From an uncultured Methanomassiliicoccales archaeon (GTDB lineage Archaea; Thermoplasmatota; Thermoplasmata; Methanomassiliicoccales; Methanomethylophilaceae): a stretch of DNA of 64,000 nt. Below, in pieces: positions 26,258-34,987 of this stretch. The position numbers and the translations under genes are program-made. The stretch is from positions 62,001 to 126,000 of the forward strand of contig CAKUXX010000005.1 of NCBI GenBank assembly GCA_934702355.1, written 5' to 3'. The notes beneath the pieces were generated by a model. That model worked only from the letters and a program-made list of their open reading frames with translations, did not search any database and was not told the DNA's origin. Position 1 is the first letter of the stretch; each line of letters starts with the position of its first letter.

Positions 26258-27433
26258 ATGGAATTCGAAGAGATCAAGGAACTGAGTTCGAAGTACCTTT
26301 TCCAGAACTACGGCCGTATAGACCTGTCGTTCACCCACGGAGAGGGGTGCTATCTGTACGACACAGAGGGAAGGAAGTATCTGGACCTGGTGGCGGGTAT
26401 CGCCGTCAACGCCCTCGGATACGCCCATCCCGGATGGGTCGAGGCCGTGCAGGCGCAGGTGGCCAGGATGGTGCACGTGTCCAACCTCTACTATGTGGAG
26501 GAGCAGGCCAGGCTCGCCGAGAAGATCGCATCAGTCACCCCCGGTGACCTGAACAGGACCCTGTTCGTCAACAGCGGTGCCGAGGCGAACGAGGGCGCTC
26601 TCAAGACCGCGGTCCGCTACACCGGACGCGGGAAGATCATGGCGGCGCTGAACGGCTTCCACGGAAGGACATCCGCGGCACTCGGTGCCACGGGCCAGGA
26701 GAAGTATCAGAAGACGTTCGAGCCTCTGATCAGCCATGCCTACGAGTACTACGAGTACGGGAACCCGGAATCCGTCAAGGGAATGATATCCAAGGATGTC
26801 GCGGCGGTCATCGTCGAGCCCATCCAGGGAGAGGGCGGTGTCAGGACCGCTTCCGCCGAGTTCTTCAGAACGATCCGCGACGAGTGCACGGACAAAGGCG
26901 CACTGATGATCGTGGACGAGGTCCAGACAGGTATCGGACGCACCGGCGAATGGTTCGGGATCCAGAACTTCGGCGTCGTGCCCGACATCATCACGATGGC
27001 GAAGGCCCTCGGAGGAGGGGTTCCCATAGGTGCGGTCACGGCCACGGACGAGATCGCAGCGGTCATGACCCCCGGAACACACGGGACAACATTCGGAGGT
27101 AATCCCTTGGTGACAACCTCGGGATGTGCCGTGATAGACATCATGAAGCGCGACCATCTGGTGGAGCATTCCAAGGACATCGGACGCAGGTGGAGGGAGG
27201 ACCTCATGACCATCTCGTCAGATAAGATCAAAGACATCCGCGGATACGGACTCATCAACGGGATCGAGATGGATTCCAACGAGACCGCCGCACACGTGCA
27301 GAAATACTGCCGCGACAACGGTGTGCTGGTCAACGTCTGCCACGGCAACACTGTGCGTCTGATCCCCCCGCTCATACTCGAAGACGGTCAGAAGGACCTG
27401 TTCACCAAACTTTTCAGGGAGTCATTGGAGTGA
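26258..27433 (+). CDS. argD: Acetylornithine aminotransferase
   Basis: This 391-residue class-III PLP transaminase has 'FVNSGAEANEGALKTAVRYT', 'GFHGRTSAALGATG', 'IVDEVQTGIGRTG' and the PLP lysine Lys249 in ITMAKALGGG. It makes N-acetylornithine from the semialdehyde and may also act in lysine synthesis. The ATG at 26258 lies five bases after the argB stop; a GTG at 26249 overlapping that stop is the alternative. It closes the argCJBD operon, before a hairpin terminator. Confidence 0.92.
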   Translation: MEFEEIKELSSKYLFQNYGRIDLSFTHGEGCYLYDTEGRKYLDLVAGIAVNALGYAHPGWVEAVQAQVARMVHVSNLYYVEEQARLAEKIASVTPGDLNRTLFVNSGAEANEGALKTAVRYTGRGKIMAALNGFHGRTSAALGATGQEKYQKTFEPLISHAYEYYEYGNPESVKGMISKDVAAVIVEPIQGEGGVRTASAEFFRTIRDECTDKGALMIVDEVQTGIGRTGEWFGIQNFGVVPDIITMAKALGGGVPIGAVTATDEIAAVMTPGTHGTTFGGNPLVTTSGCAVIDIMKRDHLVEHSKDIGRRWREDLMTISSDKIKDIRGYGLINGIEMDSNETAAHVQKYCRDNGVLVNVCHGNTVRLIPPLILEDGQKDLFTKLFRESLE

Positions 27434-27439
27434 CCCCGA

Positions 27440-27457
27440 CCGCCCCTCCGGGGGCGG
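27440..27457 (+). terminator. Hairpin terminator after argCJBD
   Basis: CCGCCCC-TCCG-GGGGCGG is a perfect 7-bp hairpin starting six bases after the argD stop, followed by ATATAGATAATA, which also serves as A/T-rich promoter sequence for the next gene. Confidence 0.6.
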
Positions 27458-27470
27458 CCATATAGATAAT

Positions 27471-27812
27471 ATGTATTGTTCAAACTGCGGGATCGAACTT
27501 CCGGACGGTTCATCGTACTGCCCCATGTGCGGATACCGTATAAGGTCGGCATTCGAGCAGAGTCCGTCCGTCAGCACACCCCATAACGAACAAAGCACGC
27601 CGGAACAACCCGCGAGCATCAAGAAGAAATCCGTATTGTTGGCCCTCATCCTCTCGATAATCCCCGGTCTGGGGCACATCTACATCGGGAAGGTCCTCAG
27701 AGGTCTGGCGATACTGGTCCTGGCGCTGATACTGCCTTTCTCAGGACTCATATGGATCTTCGGATTCATCGACGTCTACATCCAGGCGAGGAAGGTCAAC
27801 GGCAAAATATGA
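27471..27812 (+). CDS. Zinc-ribbon small membrane protein, TM2-like
   Basis: The 113-residue product has an N-terminal zinc ribbon (Cys3, Cys6, Cys17, Cys20: YCSNCG...YCPMCG). A polar linker leads to two transmembrane helices with 'SIIPGLGHIYIGKVLRG' and a final 'FIDVYIQARKVNGK'. The G-LGHxYxGK pattern is that of small two-helix TM2/DUF-type membrane proteins. Function unknown. It has the same zinc-ribbon-plus-membrane theme as the genes at 9382 and 61523. Confidence 0.65.
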   Translation: MYCSNCGIELPDGSSYCPMCGYRIRSAFEQSPSVSTPHNEQSTPEQPASIKKKSVLLALILSIIPGLGHIYIGKVLRGLAILVLALILPFSGLIWIFGFIDVYIQARKVNGKI

Positions 27813-27920
27813 CCGAAATCATGCAAATCGGTGTATGAACAGCCGTGTCTTGCCTGGAACAAGAAACCTCTTTTTGTCCCTTATCGAACATTAATATAGT
27901 GGAAATAACATCTTATTTTC

Positions 27921-28610
27921 ATGTCCAAAAGCGTCATCAAGGAGAGTCTTGCCGAGAAGACCAGGATGTACATTGACGCTCATCCTAGCATCAAAGATTG
28001 CGTTTCCAAGGGATTGATCAACTACTCCTCTCTGGCAAGGATGATCATGAAGGATATCAACGTCGATAACGAGGAAGCAGTCATGATCGCATGCCGCCGC
28101 TATGCCTCCAAGCTCTCCGTGACGACTGATCACGAACTGAGCATCCTCAAGATCCTCAAGGACAGCAGATTGGAGATGAGGACGAAGACCTGCATCGTCA
28201 CGGCAAAGAACGACTGGTCCGTCCTTCACAAGATGGACAACCTCTTCAAGGACCTGTGGAACGAGAACAGCATCATGCAGTGCGTCCAGTCCGCCTCCGC
28301 GGTGACTATCATCGCGGACACGCTTCTCAAGGAGAGGATCATAGACACCGTCGGAAGGTTCAACCTCATCAAGGTCAGGGAGAACCTTGTGGAGATCGCC
28401 GTCAAGTCCCCCGAGAAGATCGTCGACACCAGCGGTGTCATCGCATATCTGATCACCAACCTCTCCGATGCAGGCATAAACATCGAGGAGACCGTCAGCT
28501 GTCACACAGATACGATATTCATCGTCGGCGAGTCCGATATGATAAACGCGTACTCGGTCCTCACCAAGTGCATCCAGTCCGCCGAGGAGACCCTGGCCGC
28601 GGAAGCATGA
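27921..28610 (+). CDS. ACT-domain regulatory protein
   Basis: The 229-residue soluble product has an N-terminal helical segment (about 1-75) that resembles a small HTH-like or dimerisation domain. Two ACT-like beta-alpha-beta units follow, the last containing 'ISDLSDAGINIEETVSCHTDTIFIV'-type sequence as in aspartokinase ACT domains. ACT domains bind amino acids and regulate enzymes or transcription. The ligand is not evident. A TATA box (ATTAATATAG) lies at 27890-27899, about 21 bases before the start. Confidence 0.65.
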   Translation: MSKSVIKESLAEKTRMYIDAHPSIKDCVSKGLINYSSLARMIMKDINVDNEEAVMIACRRYASKLSVTTDHELSILKILKDSRLEMRTKTCIVTAKNDWSVLHKMDNLFKDLWNENSIMQCVQSASAVTIIADTLLKERIIDTVGRFNLIKVRENLVEIAVKSPEKIVDTSGVIAYLITNLSDAGINIEETVSCHTDTIFIVGESDMINAYSVLTKCIQSAEETLAAEA

Positions 28611-28684
28611 GGGTCATGCCGGTCCCGCTGGCATGCGAAAACATTTTCAGATAACCTTATAAACAAGATAGCCCAGGGCCCTTC

Positions 28685-29539
28685 ATGGGCCTGAAGGCTA
28701 TTAAGGACCTGCTCGTGGGAACGCTGGTCGGTATCGTATCGATGCTTCCCGGTGCGAGCGGTGCAACGATCGCAGTCATCTTCGGAATCTACGAGAGGCT
28801 CATCTCCGACCTCGCCGAGATCAGAAGGAGGCTTCTGCACGATCTGAAGTTCATCATCCCAGTCGGTATAGGTATCCTTCTGGGATTGGTACTGTGTTCA
28901 TTCGGACTGAAGGGTCTGCTGGACAGATGGGAGATCCCCATGATGTTCTTCTTCGCAGCTCTGATCTTCGCGCAGATACCGGACATCATGGACCTTTCCA
29001 AGGACGACAGACCGATGACCAAATACAACTGGATCGCCCTCGCATGCGGTTTCGCCGTGATGATGGGCGTAATGTACCTCGGGATGCAGTCGGAGGTCGA
29101 AAGGTCCGTCGACAGCGCGATCATATGGATCGTGGTCGGAATGATCCTCGCGGTATCGAAGCTCGCCCCCGGAGTCAGCGGTTCCACCATTCTGCTGGCG
29201 ATGGGTCTCTTCACACCGTTCATGAACGCCATAACGGATTTCGACATGTCCGTCCTGATCCCGGGTGCGCTCGGACTGCTCATCGGTGCACTGGCGTTCT
29301 CCAAGCTGATCAGCCACTTCCTCACCAACAACAGGAAATCCACCTACATCGCGATCCTCGGACTCACCATCGGTTCCGTTGTCGCGGTGTTCATCGATGC
29401 CTGTTCGGGCATAGACGGCACGACCATGATACTCCAGAGCATCGTGGGCATAGTCGCAGGTCTCGTACTCGGATTGGCTCTGAGCAAAGTGTCCAAGAGG
29501 TATGCGCTCGAGACCATCGAGGAAGAGGTCGGAGCCTGA
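28685..29539 (+). CDS. DUF368 polyprenyl-phosphate transporter family protein
   Basis: The 284-residue membrane protein has about eight helices and the paired DUF368 motifs 'MLPGASGATIAVIFGIYERL' and 'LAPGVSGSTILLAMG', an internal inverted duplication. Bacterial DUF368 proteins (PopT) recycle undecaprenyl phosphate. In an archaeon the substrate would be a dolichyl- or other polyprenyl-phosphate used in glycosylation; that extension is inference. TATA box CCTTATAAAC is at 28656-28665, implying a leaderless mRNA. Confidence 0.82.
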   Translation: MGLKAIKDLLVGTLVGIVSMLPGASGATIAVIFGIYERLISDLAEIRRRLLHDLKFIIPVGIGILLGLVLCSFGLKGLLDRWEIPMMFFFAALIFAQIPDIMDLSKDDRPMTKYNWIALACGFAVMMGVMYLGMQSEVERSVDSAIIWIVVGMILAVSKLAPGVSGSTILLAMGLFTPFMNAITDFDMSVLIPGALGLLIGALAFSKLISHFLTNNRKSTYIAILGLTIGSVVAVFIDACSGIDGTTMILQSIVGIVAGLVLGLALSKVSKRYALETIEEEVGA

Positions 29540-29546
29540 ATCAAAC

Positions 29547-29575
29547 ATCCTCCCTCGGACATCAAGAGGGAGGAT
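29547..29575 (+). terminator. Hairpin terminator after DUF368 gene
   Basis: ATCCTCCCTC and GAGGGAGGAT form a perfect 10-bp stem with a 9-base loop, followed by TTGTCTTAACCTTT. Confidence 0.65.
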
Positions 29576-29628
29576 TTGTCTTAACCTTTACAATTTGTTT
29601 CGTATTTTACCGAAAGGACAGTAATCAG

Positions 29629-29638
29629 TTTAATATAC
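29629..29638 (+). promoter_or_regulatory. TATA box for the AGCS symporter gene
   Basis: TTTAATATAC lies about 19 bases before the ATG. The surrounding 21 bases (29623-29643) match the lonB promoter at 38452-38472 at 19 positions. Confidence 0.55.
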
Positions 29639-29656
29639 TTCGATATCTCGCTGTCG

Positions 29657-31063
29657 ATGGCATTCATAGACGTTTTCTCTGAATTCGTTGACAACGTATG
29701 GTTCATCCTATTGTTCCTAATAGTGATAATGGGCCTATACAGCACAATACGCTTGAAAGGAATACAGTTCACACAGCTGAAGGAGATGGTACATGTCACT
29801 TTCTCCAGAGAGGCACTCAAGGAAAAGGGGAAGATGTCCTCGTTCCACGTGTTCTGTATGAGCATGGCCAACCGTATCGGTGTCGGTAACATCTCCGGAC
29901 CCGTACTGGCGATCCTGATCGGAGGTCCCGGAGCGATATTCTGGATGTGGGTTTTCGCCGTCATCGGTATGGCGACAAGCTTCCTCGAGAGCACAGTGGG
30001 TCAGATCTACAAGGTCCGCTCCGACAAGGACGGATTCCACGGAGGTTCCGCATACAACCTCCTGCACGGTCTCGACATGAAGCGCGGTGCCATGGTGGTC
30101 TCCGTCGTGATGTTCCTGATGTACATCATCGGATTCGTTTCCATGGAGGTCTGCAGTATGGCCGAGGCTGCCAACGAGAGCTTCGGATTCCAGGGAAGCC
30201 AGCTCTTCTTCGCCGTCCTCTTCACGCTTTTCACGCTCTTCATCATCATCGGCGGTGTCAGGAAGGTCTCCGACCTATCCGTCCGCATCGTCCCCGCAAT
30301 GGCCATAATGTGGATCCTCGTCTGTCTGGTCGTCGTCCTGTGCAACGCAGGAAACGTCCCCATGGCGATCTCCTCTATCTTCATCAATGCGTTCTCCGTG
30401 CCCTCAGCGGTCGGCGGAGGAGTCGGTGCGATGCTCGTCATCGGTATGAAGAGGGGAATCCTCTCCAACGAAGCGGGTATCGGTTCCATCCCCAACATAT
30501 CGTCCATGGCGGATGTGAAGCACCCTGCCGCACAGGGACTCTCCCAGTCCCTCGGTGTCCTTATCGACACGATCGTCTGCACACTGACCGCGCTCGTGGT
30601 CCTGTCCTACGGCGACTACCAGTCCATCCTGGACATCGGCAAGGAGTCCATGCCCACCCTCCAGTTCATCATGGAGGACACTCTGGGAACCATCGCACCC
30701 TACCTCGTCTCCGTGTTCCTGCTCGTCTTCGCTCTGACCAGTCTCATGACTGACTACGTCATCGGAGAGAACAACATGGAGATCAACGGAACGAGCAAGA
30801 GGAAGATCATGTTCCTCAACGTGGTCATCCTCGCCGTCGTGTTCCTCTCAAGCTTCTACTCCTCCGACGCACTCTTCGTCGTCGTCGACCTGATGATGAT
30901 CCTCTGCGGTCTCGTGAACGTCGTGGTCATCTTCAGGCTGGGCGGACGTGCCGTCGAGGCATATGCCGACTACCGCAGGCAGAGGGCCGAAGGAATCGAG
31001 GAGCCCGTGTTCCACAAGAGCGCACTCAGCGATCCCAAGGGAATCTCGGTCTGGGAGGAATGA
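29657..31063 (+). CDS. AGCS family sodium:alanine symporter
   Basis: This 468-residue protein has about ten or eleven transmembrane helices. The AGCS signatures 'NRIGVGNISGPVLAILIGGPGAIFW' (read in two parts) and 'KRGILSNEAGIGSIPN' are intact. It imports small amino acids such as alanine or glycine with sodium. The N-terminal part is slightly short but has the substrate-binding helices. It has its own TATA box and is followed by GC-rich hairpins, so it is probably monocistronic. Confidence 0.88.
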   Translation: MAFIDVFSEFVDNVWFILLFLIVIMGLYSTIRLKGIQFTQLKEMVHVTFSREALKEKGKMSSFHVFCMSMANRIGVGNISGPVLAILIGGPGAIFWMWVFAVIGMATSFLESTVGQIYKVRSDKDGFHGGSAYNLLHGLDMKRGAMVVSVVMFLMYIIGFVSMEVCSMAEAANESFGFQGSQLFFAVLFTLFTLFIIIGGVRKVSDLSVRIVPAMAIMWILVCLVVVLCNAGNVPMAISSIFINAFSVPSAVGGGVGAMLVIGMKRGILSNEAGIGSIPNISSMADVKHPAAQGLSQSLGVLIDTIVCTLTALVVLSYGDYQSILDIGKESMPTLQFIMEDTLGTIAPYLVSVFLLVFALTSLMTDYVIGENNMEINGTSKRKIMFLNVVILAVVFLSSFYSSDALFVVVDLMMILCGLVNVVVIFRLGGRAVEAYADYRRQRAEGIEEPVFHKSALSDPKGISVWEE

Positions 31064-31069
31064 TGCCGT

Positions 31070-31085
31070 GGGACCTCCGGGTCCC
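31070..31085 (+). terminator. Probable hairpin terminator after AGCS gene
   Basis: GGGACC-TCCG-GGTCCC is a 6-bp hairpin five bases after the stop. A second potential stem (CGTCCCG/CGGGACG) lies near 31131-31156. The rest of 31086-31268 has no gene I can support. Confidence 0.4.
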
Positions 31086-31268
31086 GGCCATCATCCCACA
31101 GTGGAAACCGCTTTCACAGGAAACGGCCGTCGTCCCGTCATGATTCGGCGGGACGGAGGCCACCTTCCCATTTTGGTATCATGATCGGATCCGGTCTCCC
31201 AGGTCCATACGAAAGATGTCTGGGAACCTATATATCCTCCAATCTGGACATCGTTCCAGGTAGGTGCC

Positions 31269-32693
31269 ATGGTCGGCTCACTGATACTCGCTATTTATCT
31301 CATCGATGTGATCCTGCTGATCACGATGCTGTTCCTCGAGAGAGGGGACCCGTACAAGGTCATGTTCTGGATGATCGTGCTGATCGTGATGCCGGTCGGA
31401 GGGTTCCTGATCTATCTTCTCTTCGGACAGACATTCTATCCGAAATTCGCATTCCGTCCGCGGTTCATCAACGATGATGACATCAGAGGACTGAAGTCGG
31501 CCGGCATGAGAGCAATAAAGGAGTCGGAATCCGAAGGGTTCCGCTATGCTCCCCTGGCATCCGCATTGGACCGGGTCGGGGCGCACATGTACTCCAACGA
31601 TAATGAGGTCAAACTGTACACGGACGGTAACGAGAAGTTCGCCGACATGATAGAGGACCTCAAATCGGCCAAGAACTTCATCCACCTGGAGTACTACATA
31701 ATCCGCAAGGACGAGCTCGGGAACGAGATCGTCAGGATACTCACCGAGAAGGCATCCCAGGGCGTGGAGGTCAGGCTCCTGGCCGACGGGATCGGATACA
31801 ACACCTCCCCCCGTTCCACCAGGGCCTTGGAGAATGCTGGCGGGGAGGTCAGGCTGTTCCACAGTCTTGCGACGGTAATGCTCAGTCCGAAGAAGAACAA
31901 CCGCAACCACAGGAAGATCGCGATCATCGACGGCAGGGTCGGGTACATCGGGGGATTCAACATAGGTGTCGAATACCTCGGAAAGGGGCCGTTGGGCAAC
32001 TGGAGGGATTCGGCCATCAGGATCCAGGGTTCCGCCATCAACCCTCTGGCGATGAGGTTCCTGGCCGATTGGCGCTATGCTTCGCATCAGGACAGATTCT
32101 CCGGGGACTACTACGCCGATCCCTCCGTCCGCGGTATCGGGGACACAGGTGTGCAGATCGTCAACGGCGGTCCCGACATGGGCGAGAGGAACGGCATAGC
32201 GTTCCAGTACCTCATGATGGTAGAGGAGGCCAGGGAGTCCATCCTGATACACACTCCTTATCTAGCTCCCGATGAGGCGTGCATGCGCGCACTTCGTTCC
32301 GCCGCACTCCGCGGAGTGGACGTCCGCATCATCATACCCGACAAGGCGGACCATCCGTTCGTCTACTGGTGCAACCGCAGATACGCCCACGACCTGATGA
32401 AGGACGGTGTGAGGGTCTACGAGTACAACGACGGCTTCGTCCATTCGAAGACCGTCGTGGTGGACCACTACCTCTGTTCCGTGGGTTCCGCCAACTTCGA
32501 CGACCGCAGCATGGGTCTGAACTTCGAGTCCAATGCGATGGTGTATTCCGACAAGATAGGTGCGGAGATGCAGGATGCGTTCATGAGGGATCTGGAATCA
32601 TGCACCGAGTACACCGAGGAGATGTATGCCGGCAGGACATTCATCCAGAGGCTGAAGACATCGATATCGTGGCTTGTCTCGGAACAGCTCTGA
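31269..32693 (+). CDS. cls: Cardiolipin synthase-like phospholipase D family protein
   Basis: The 474-residue product has two N-terminal membrane helices and two HKD motifs: His214-x-Lys216-x4-Asp221 (NHRKIAIID) and His392-x-Lys394-x4-Asp399 (VHSKTVVVD), each followed by the GGxN/GSANFD tail. This is the bacterial ClsA layout. Archaeal homologues are known to make cardiolipin analogues from archaetidylglycerol. It should act at the inner membrane face. It stands alone before thrB. Confidence 0.87.
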   Translation: MVGSLILAIYLIDVILLITMLFLERGDPYKVMFWMIVLIVMPVGGFLIYLLFGQTFYPKFAFRPRFINDDDIRGLKSAGMRAIKESESEGFRYAPLASALDRVGAHMYSNDNEVKLYTDGNEKFADMIEDLKSAKNFIHLEYYIIRKDELGNEIVRILTEKASQGVEVRLLADGIGYNTSPRSTRALENAGGEVRLFHSLATVMLSPKKNNRNHRKIAIIDGRVGYIGGFNIGVEYLGKGPLGNWRDSAIRIQGSAINPLAMRFLADWRYASHQDRFSGDYYADPSVRGIGDTGVQIVNGGPDMGERNGIAFQYLMMVEEARESILIHTPYLAPDEACMRALRSAALRGVDVRIIIPDKADHPFVYWCNRRYAHDLMKDGVRVYEYNDGFVHSKTVVVDHYLCSVGSANFDDRSMGLNFESNAMVYSDKIGAEMQDAFMRDLESCTEYTEEMYAGRTFIQRLKTSISWLVSEQL

Positions 32694-32835
32694 TGTCCGT
32701 GTTCCAACCCCGCTGTCCGACCACGGACTCATTACACTTACGAAAAGGGCCCTTTTACATAATCGGGGGCATTCGAAGACCACTAGTGTTAAATCGAACG
32801 GTAAGGTACGGCCCTTTATAGGAAAGCGTGAGACC

Positions 32836-33768
32836 ATGGCCGAGGAATGGATAAGGATCGCAGCGCCAGCCACGACATCTAACATCGGAGCAGGATTCGA
32901 TGTGTTCGGACTGGCCCTCAAAGAGCCCTACGACATCATCGAGGGAAGGAAGATCGAGTCAGGCATGGTGATCTCTGAGGTCACCGGCCCCGGTTCGGAG
33001 GGTATCCCGAAGGATCCCGAGCAGAACTCCGTCAGCATCGCAGCCGCAGAGGTCCTCAGGAGATGCAATGCGGACTTCGGTATCGAGATAAAGATCAAGA
33101 AGGGCATCCGTCCCTGCAGCGGTATCGGATCGTCCGGAGCATCCGCGGCCGGAGGTGCGTTCCTCGCACACATCCTGTGCGGCGAGAAGCTCAAGCTCAA
33201 CGAGGTCGTGCTCTGCGCGGCCCATGCCGAAGATGTGACATCCGGAGGATTCCACGCGGACAACGTCGCGCCCTGCGTCCTCGGAGGATTCACGATCATA
33301 CGTTCTTACGAGCCTTTCGAGGTCGTTTCCATCAAGCCCCACGAGAACCTCGGTATCGTGGTCGCTATGCCCGACATCATGGTCCCCACGAGGGAGTCCA
33401 GGGCCGTCCTCCCGAAGGAGGTACCGATAAAGGACATGGTCTTCCACCTGGGCAACGCGGCATGCATGGCATACGCGATGCAGACCGGGGACCTCGGACT
33501 CATCGGAAGGTCCGTCCAGGATGCCGTGTTCGAGCCTGCAAGGACATGCCTGGTCCCGCACCTGAAGGACGCGGAGTCGATCGCCAAGTCGCACGGCGCG
33601 ATCGCATCCTTCCTCGGAGGGTCCGGACCCTGTATTATTTCATTTTACGACAAGAGCTCCCACAGCGGCGAGGCGATCGCCGAGAGCATCCGCGAGATGT
33701 ACGCGGAGCACGAGATGGGATGCGACACCTGGATCACGGAGCCCGGCTCCGGTTGCAGGAGGATTTGA
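32836..33768 (+). CDS. thrB: Homoserine kinase
   Basis: The 310-residue GHMP kinase begins MAEEWIRIAAPATTSNIGAG and has the ATP loop 'IRPCSGIGSSGASAAGGAF' and the late 'FLGGSGPCIISF'. It phosphorylates homoserine for threonine synthesis. The ATG at 32836 fits the family's N-terminus. The threonine synthase gene follows after a single base, so the two form an operon. Upstream, 32694-32835 holds probable promoter sequence only. Confidence 0.92.
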   Translation: MAEEWIRIAAPATTSNIGAGFDVFGLALKEPYDIIEGRKIESGMVISEVTGPGSEGIPKDPEQNSVSIAAAEVLRRCNADFGIEIKIKKGIRPCSGIGSSGASAAGGAFLAHILCGEKLKLNEVVLCAAHAEDVTSGGFHADNVAPCVLGGFTIIRSYEPFEVVSIKPHENLGIVVAMPDIMVPTRESRAVLPKEVPIKDMVFHLGNAACMAYAMQTGDLGLIGRSVQDAVFEPARTCLVPHLKDAESIAKSHGAIASFLGGSGPCIISFYDKSSHSGEAIAESIREMYAEHEMGCDTWITEPGSGCRRI

Positions 33769-33769
33769 G

Positions 33770-34987
33770 ATGGCAGCGCACAAAGTTATCTGCTGGGATT
33801 GCGGGGTCGAGATCGACGATCCGTTCGTCAACGTCTGCCCCAGATGCGGCGGTCTTCTGACCGTCAAGATGGACCTTGAACCTGTGAAGGAGATGAAGCC
33901 CGAGGACCTCCGTTCCGAGCCCATCGGAGTTTGGAGATACGCTCCCTTCATGCCCGTGGACCCCGCCCACAAGGTGTCGATTCAGGAAGGAGGAACACCC
34001 CTCTACCCGACCAGGGCCCTCGGTGCCGAGATCGGAGTCGAGAACACCTTCGTCAAGTTCGAGGGTCTGAACCCCACCGGATCCTTCAAGGACAGGGGAA
34101 TGACCATGGGAGTCTCCCATGCCAAAGAGCTCGGTGCGAAGGTCGTCGGATGCGCCTCCACAGGAAACACATCCGCCGCACTCGCAGCATACGCCGCCAA
34201 GGCGGGCATGAAGTGCGCCGTGTTCCTTCCGTCCGGAAAGGTCGCCATGGGAAAGCTCGCACAGGCCCTGTTCTTCGGAGCCAAGGTCCTTTCCATCGAC
34301 GGAAACTTCGACGATGCCCTCGCACTCGCCAGGAAGATGGCCGACGAGAGGAAGCTCTACCTCCTCAACTCGATCAACCCCTACAGGCCCGAGGGTCAGA
34401 AGTCCGTCCTGTTCGAGATCATCGACCAGCTCAGGTACGACGTCCCCGACAGGATCATCCTCCCGGTCGGCAACGCCGCCAACATCTGGGCCGTCTACAA
34501 AGCGGTCAAGGAGCTCGAGGAGGTCGGATGGATCGACAAGATCCCCATGCTCACCGGAATCCAGGCAGAGGGAGCAGCTCCCGTCGCAGCCGCATTCCAC
34601 AAGCACACCGACGATTTCGTTCCCGAGAAGAACCCCGAGACCGTCGCCACCGCCATCAGGATCGGAAACCCCGTCAGCGGAAGGAAGGCCCTGAAGGCCA
34701 TGTACTCCACCGGCGGATACTGCGCCACAGTCTCCGATGAGGAGATCATCAGCGCCCAGCAACTCCTCGGAAGGAGGGAGGGTGTCTGCGTCGAGCCCGC
34801 TTCCGCGGCCTCCGTCGCAGGACTCAGGAAGCTCCGTCAGGAGGGCATCGTGGACAGGGATGAGAGGGTCGTGTGCATCTGCACAGGAAACGGTCTGAAG
34901 GACCCCGACACGATCATCAACAACTGCGCCCCGCCCATAAAGTGCGGAAACTCCGTAGAGGACGTCGAGAGGATCCTCTCGCAGTGA
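33770..34987 (+). CDS. thrC: Threonine synthase
   Basis: The 405-residue PLP enzyme opens with a zinc-ribbon-like CxxC pair (Cys8, Cys11, Cys23, Cys26) and 'GGTPLYPTRAL'. The PLP lysine is Lys107 in NPTGSFKDRGM, and 'GCASTGNTSAALAAYA' follows. It turns phosphohomoserine into threonine. Its stop codon directly abuts the stop of the convergent hel308 gene (TGATCA). Confidence 0.93.
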   Translation: MAAHKVICWDCGVEIDDPFVNVCPRCGGLLTVKMDLEPVKEMKPEDLRSEPIGVWRYAPFMPVDPAHKVSIQEGGTPLYPTRALGAEIGVENTFVKFEGLNPTGSFKDRGMTMGVSHAKELGAKVVGCASTGNTSAALAAYAAKAGMKCAVFLPSGKVAMGKLAQALFFGAKVLSIDGNFDDALALARKMADERKLYLLNSINPYRPEGQKSVLFEIIDQLRYDVPDRIILPVGNAANIWAVYKAVKELEEVGWIDKIPMLTGIQAEGAAPVAAAFHKHTDDFVPEKNPETVATAIRIGNPVSGRKALKAMYSTGGYCATVSDEEIISAQQLLGRREGVCVEPASAASVAGLRKLRQEGIVDRDERVVCICTGNGLKDPDTIINNCAPPIKCGNSVEDVERILSQ

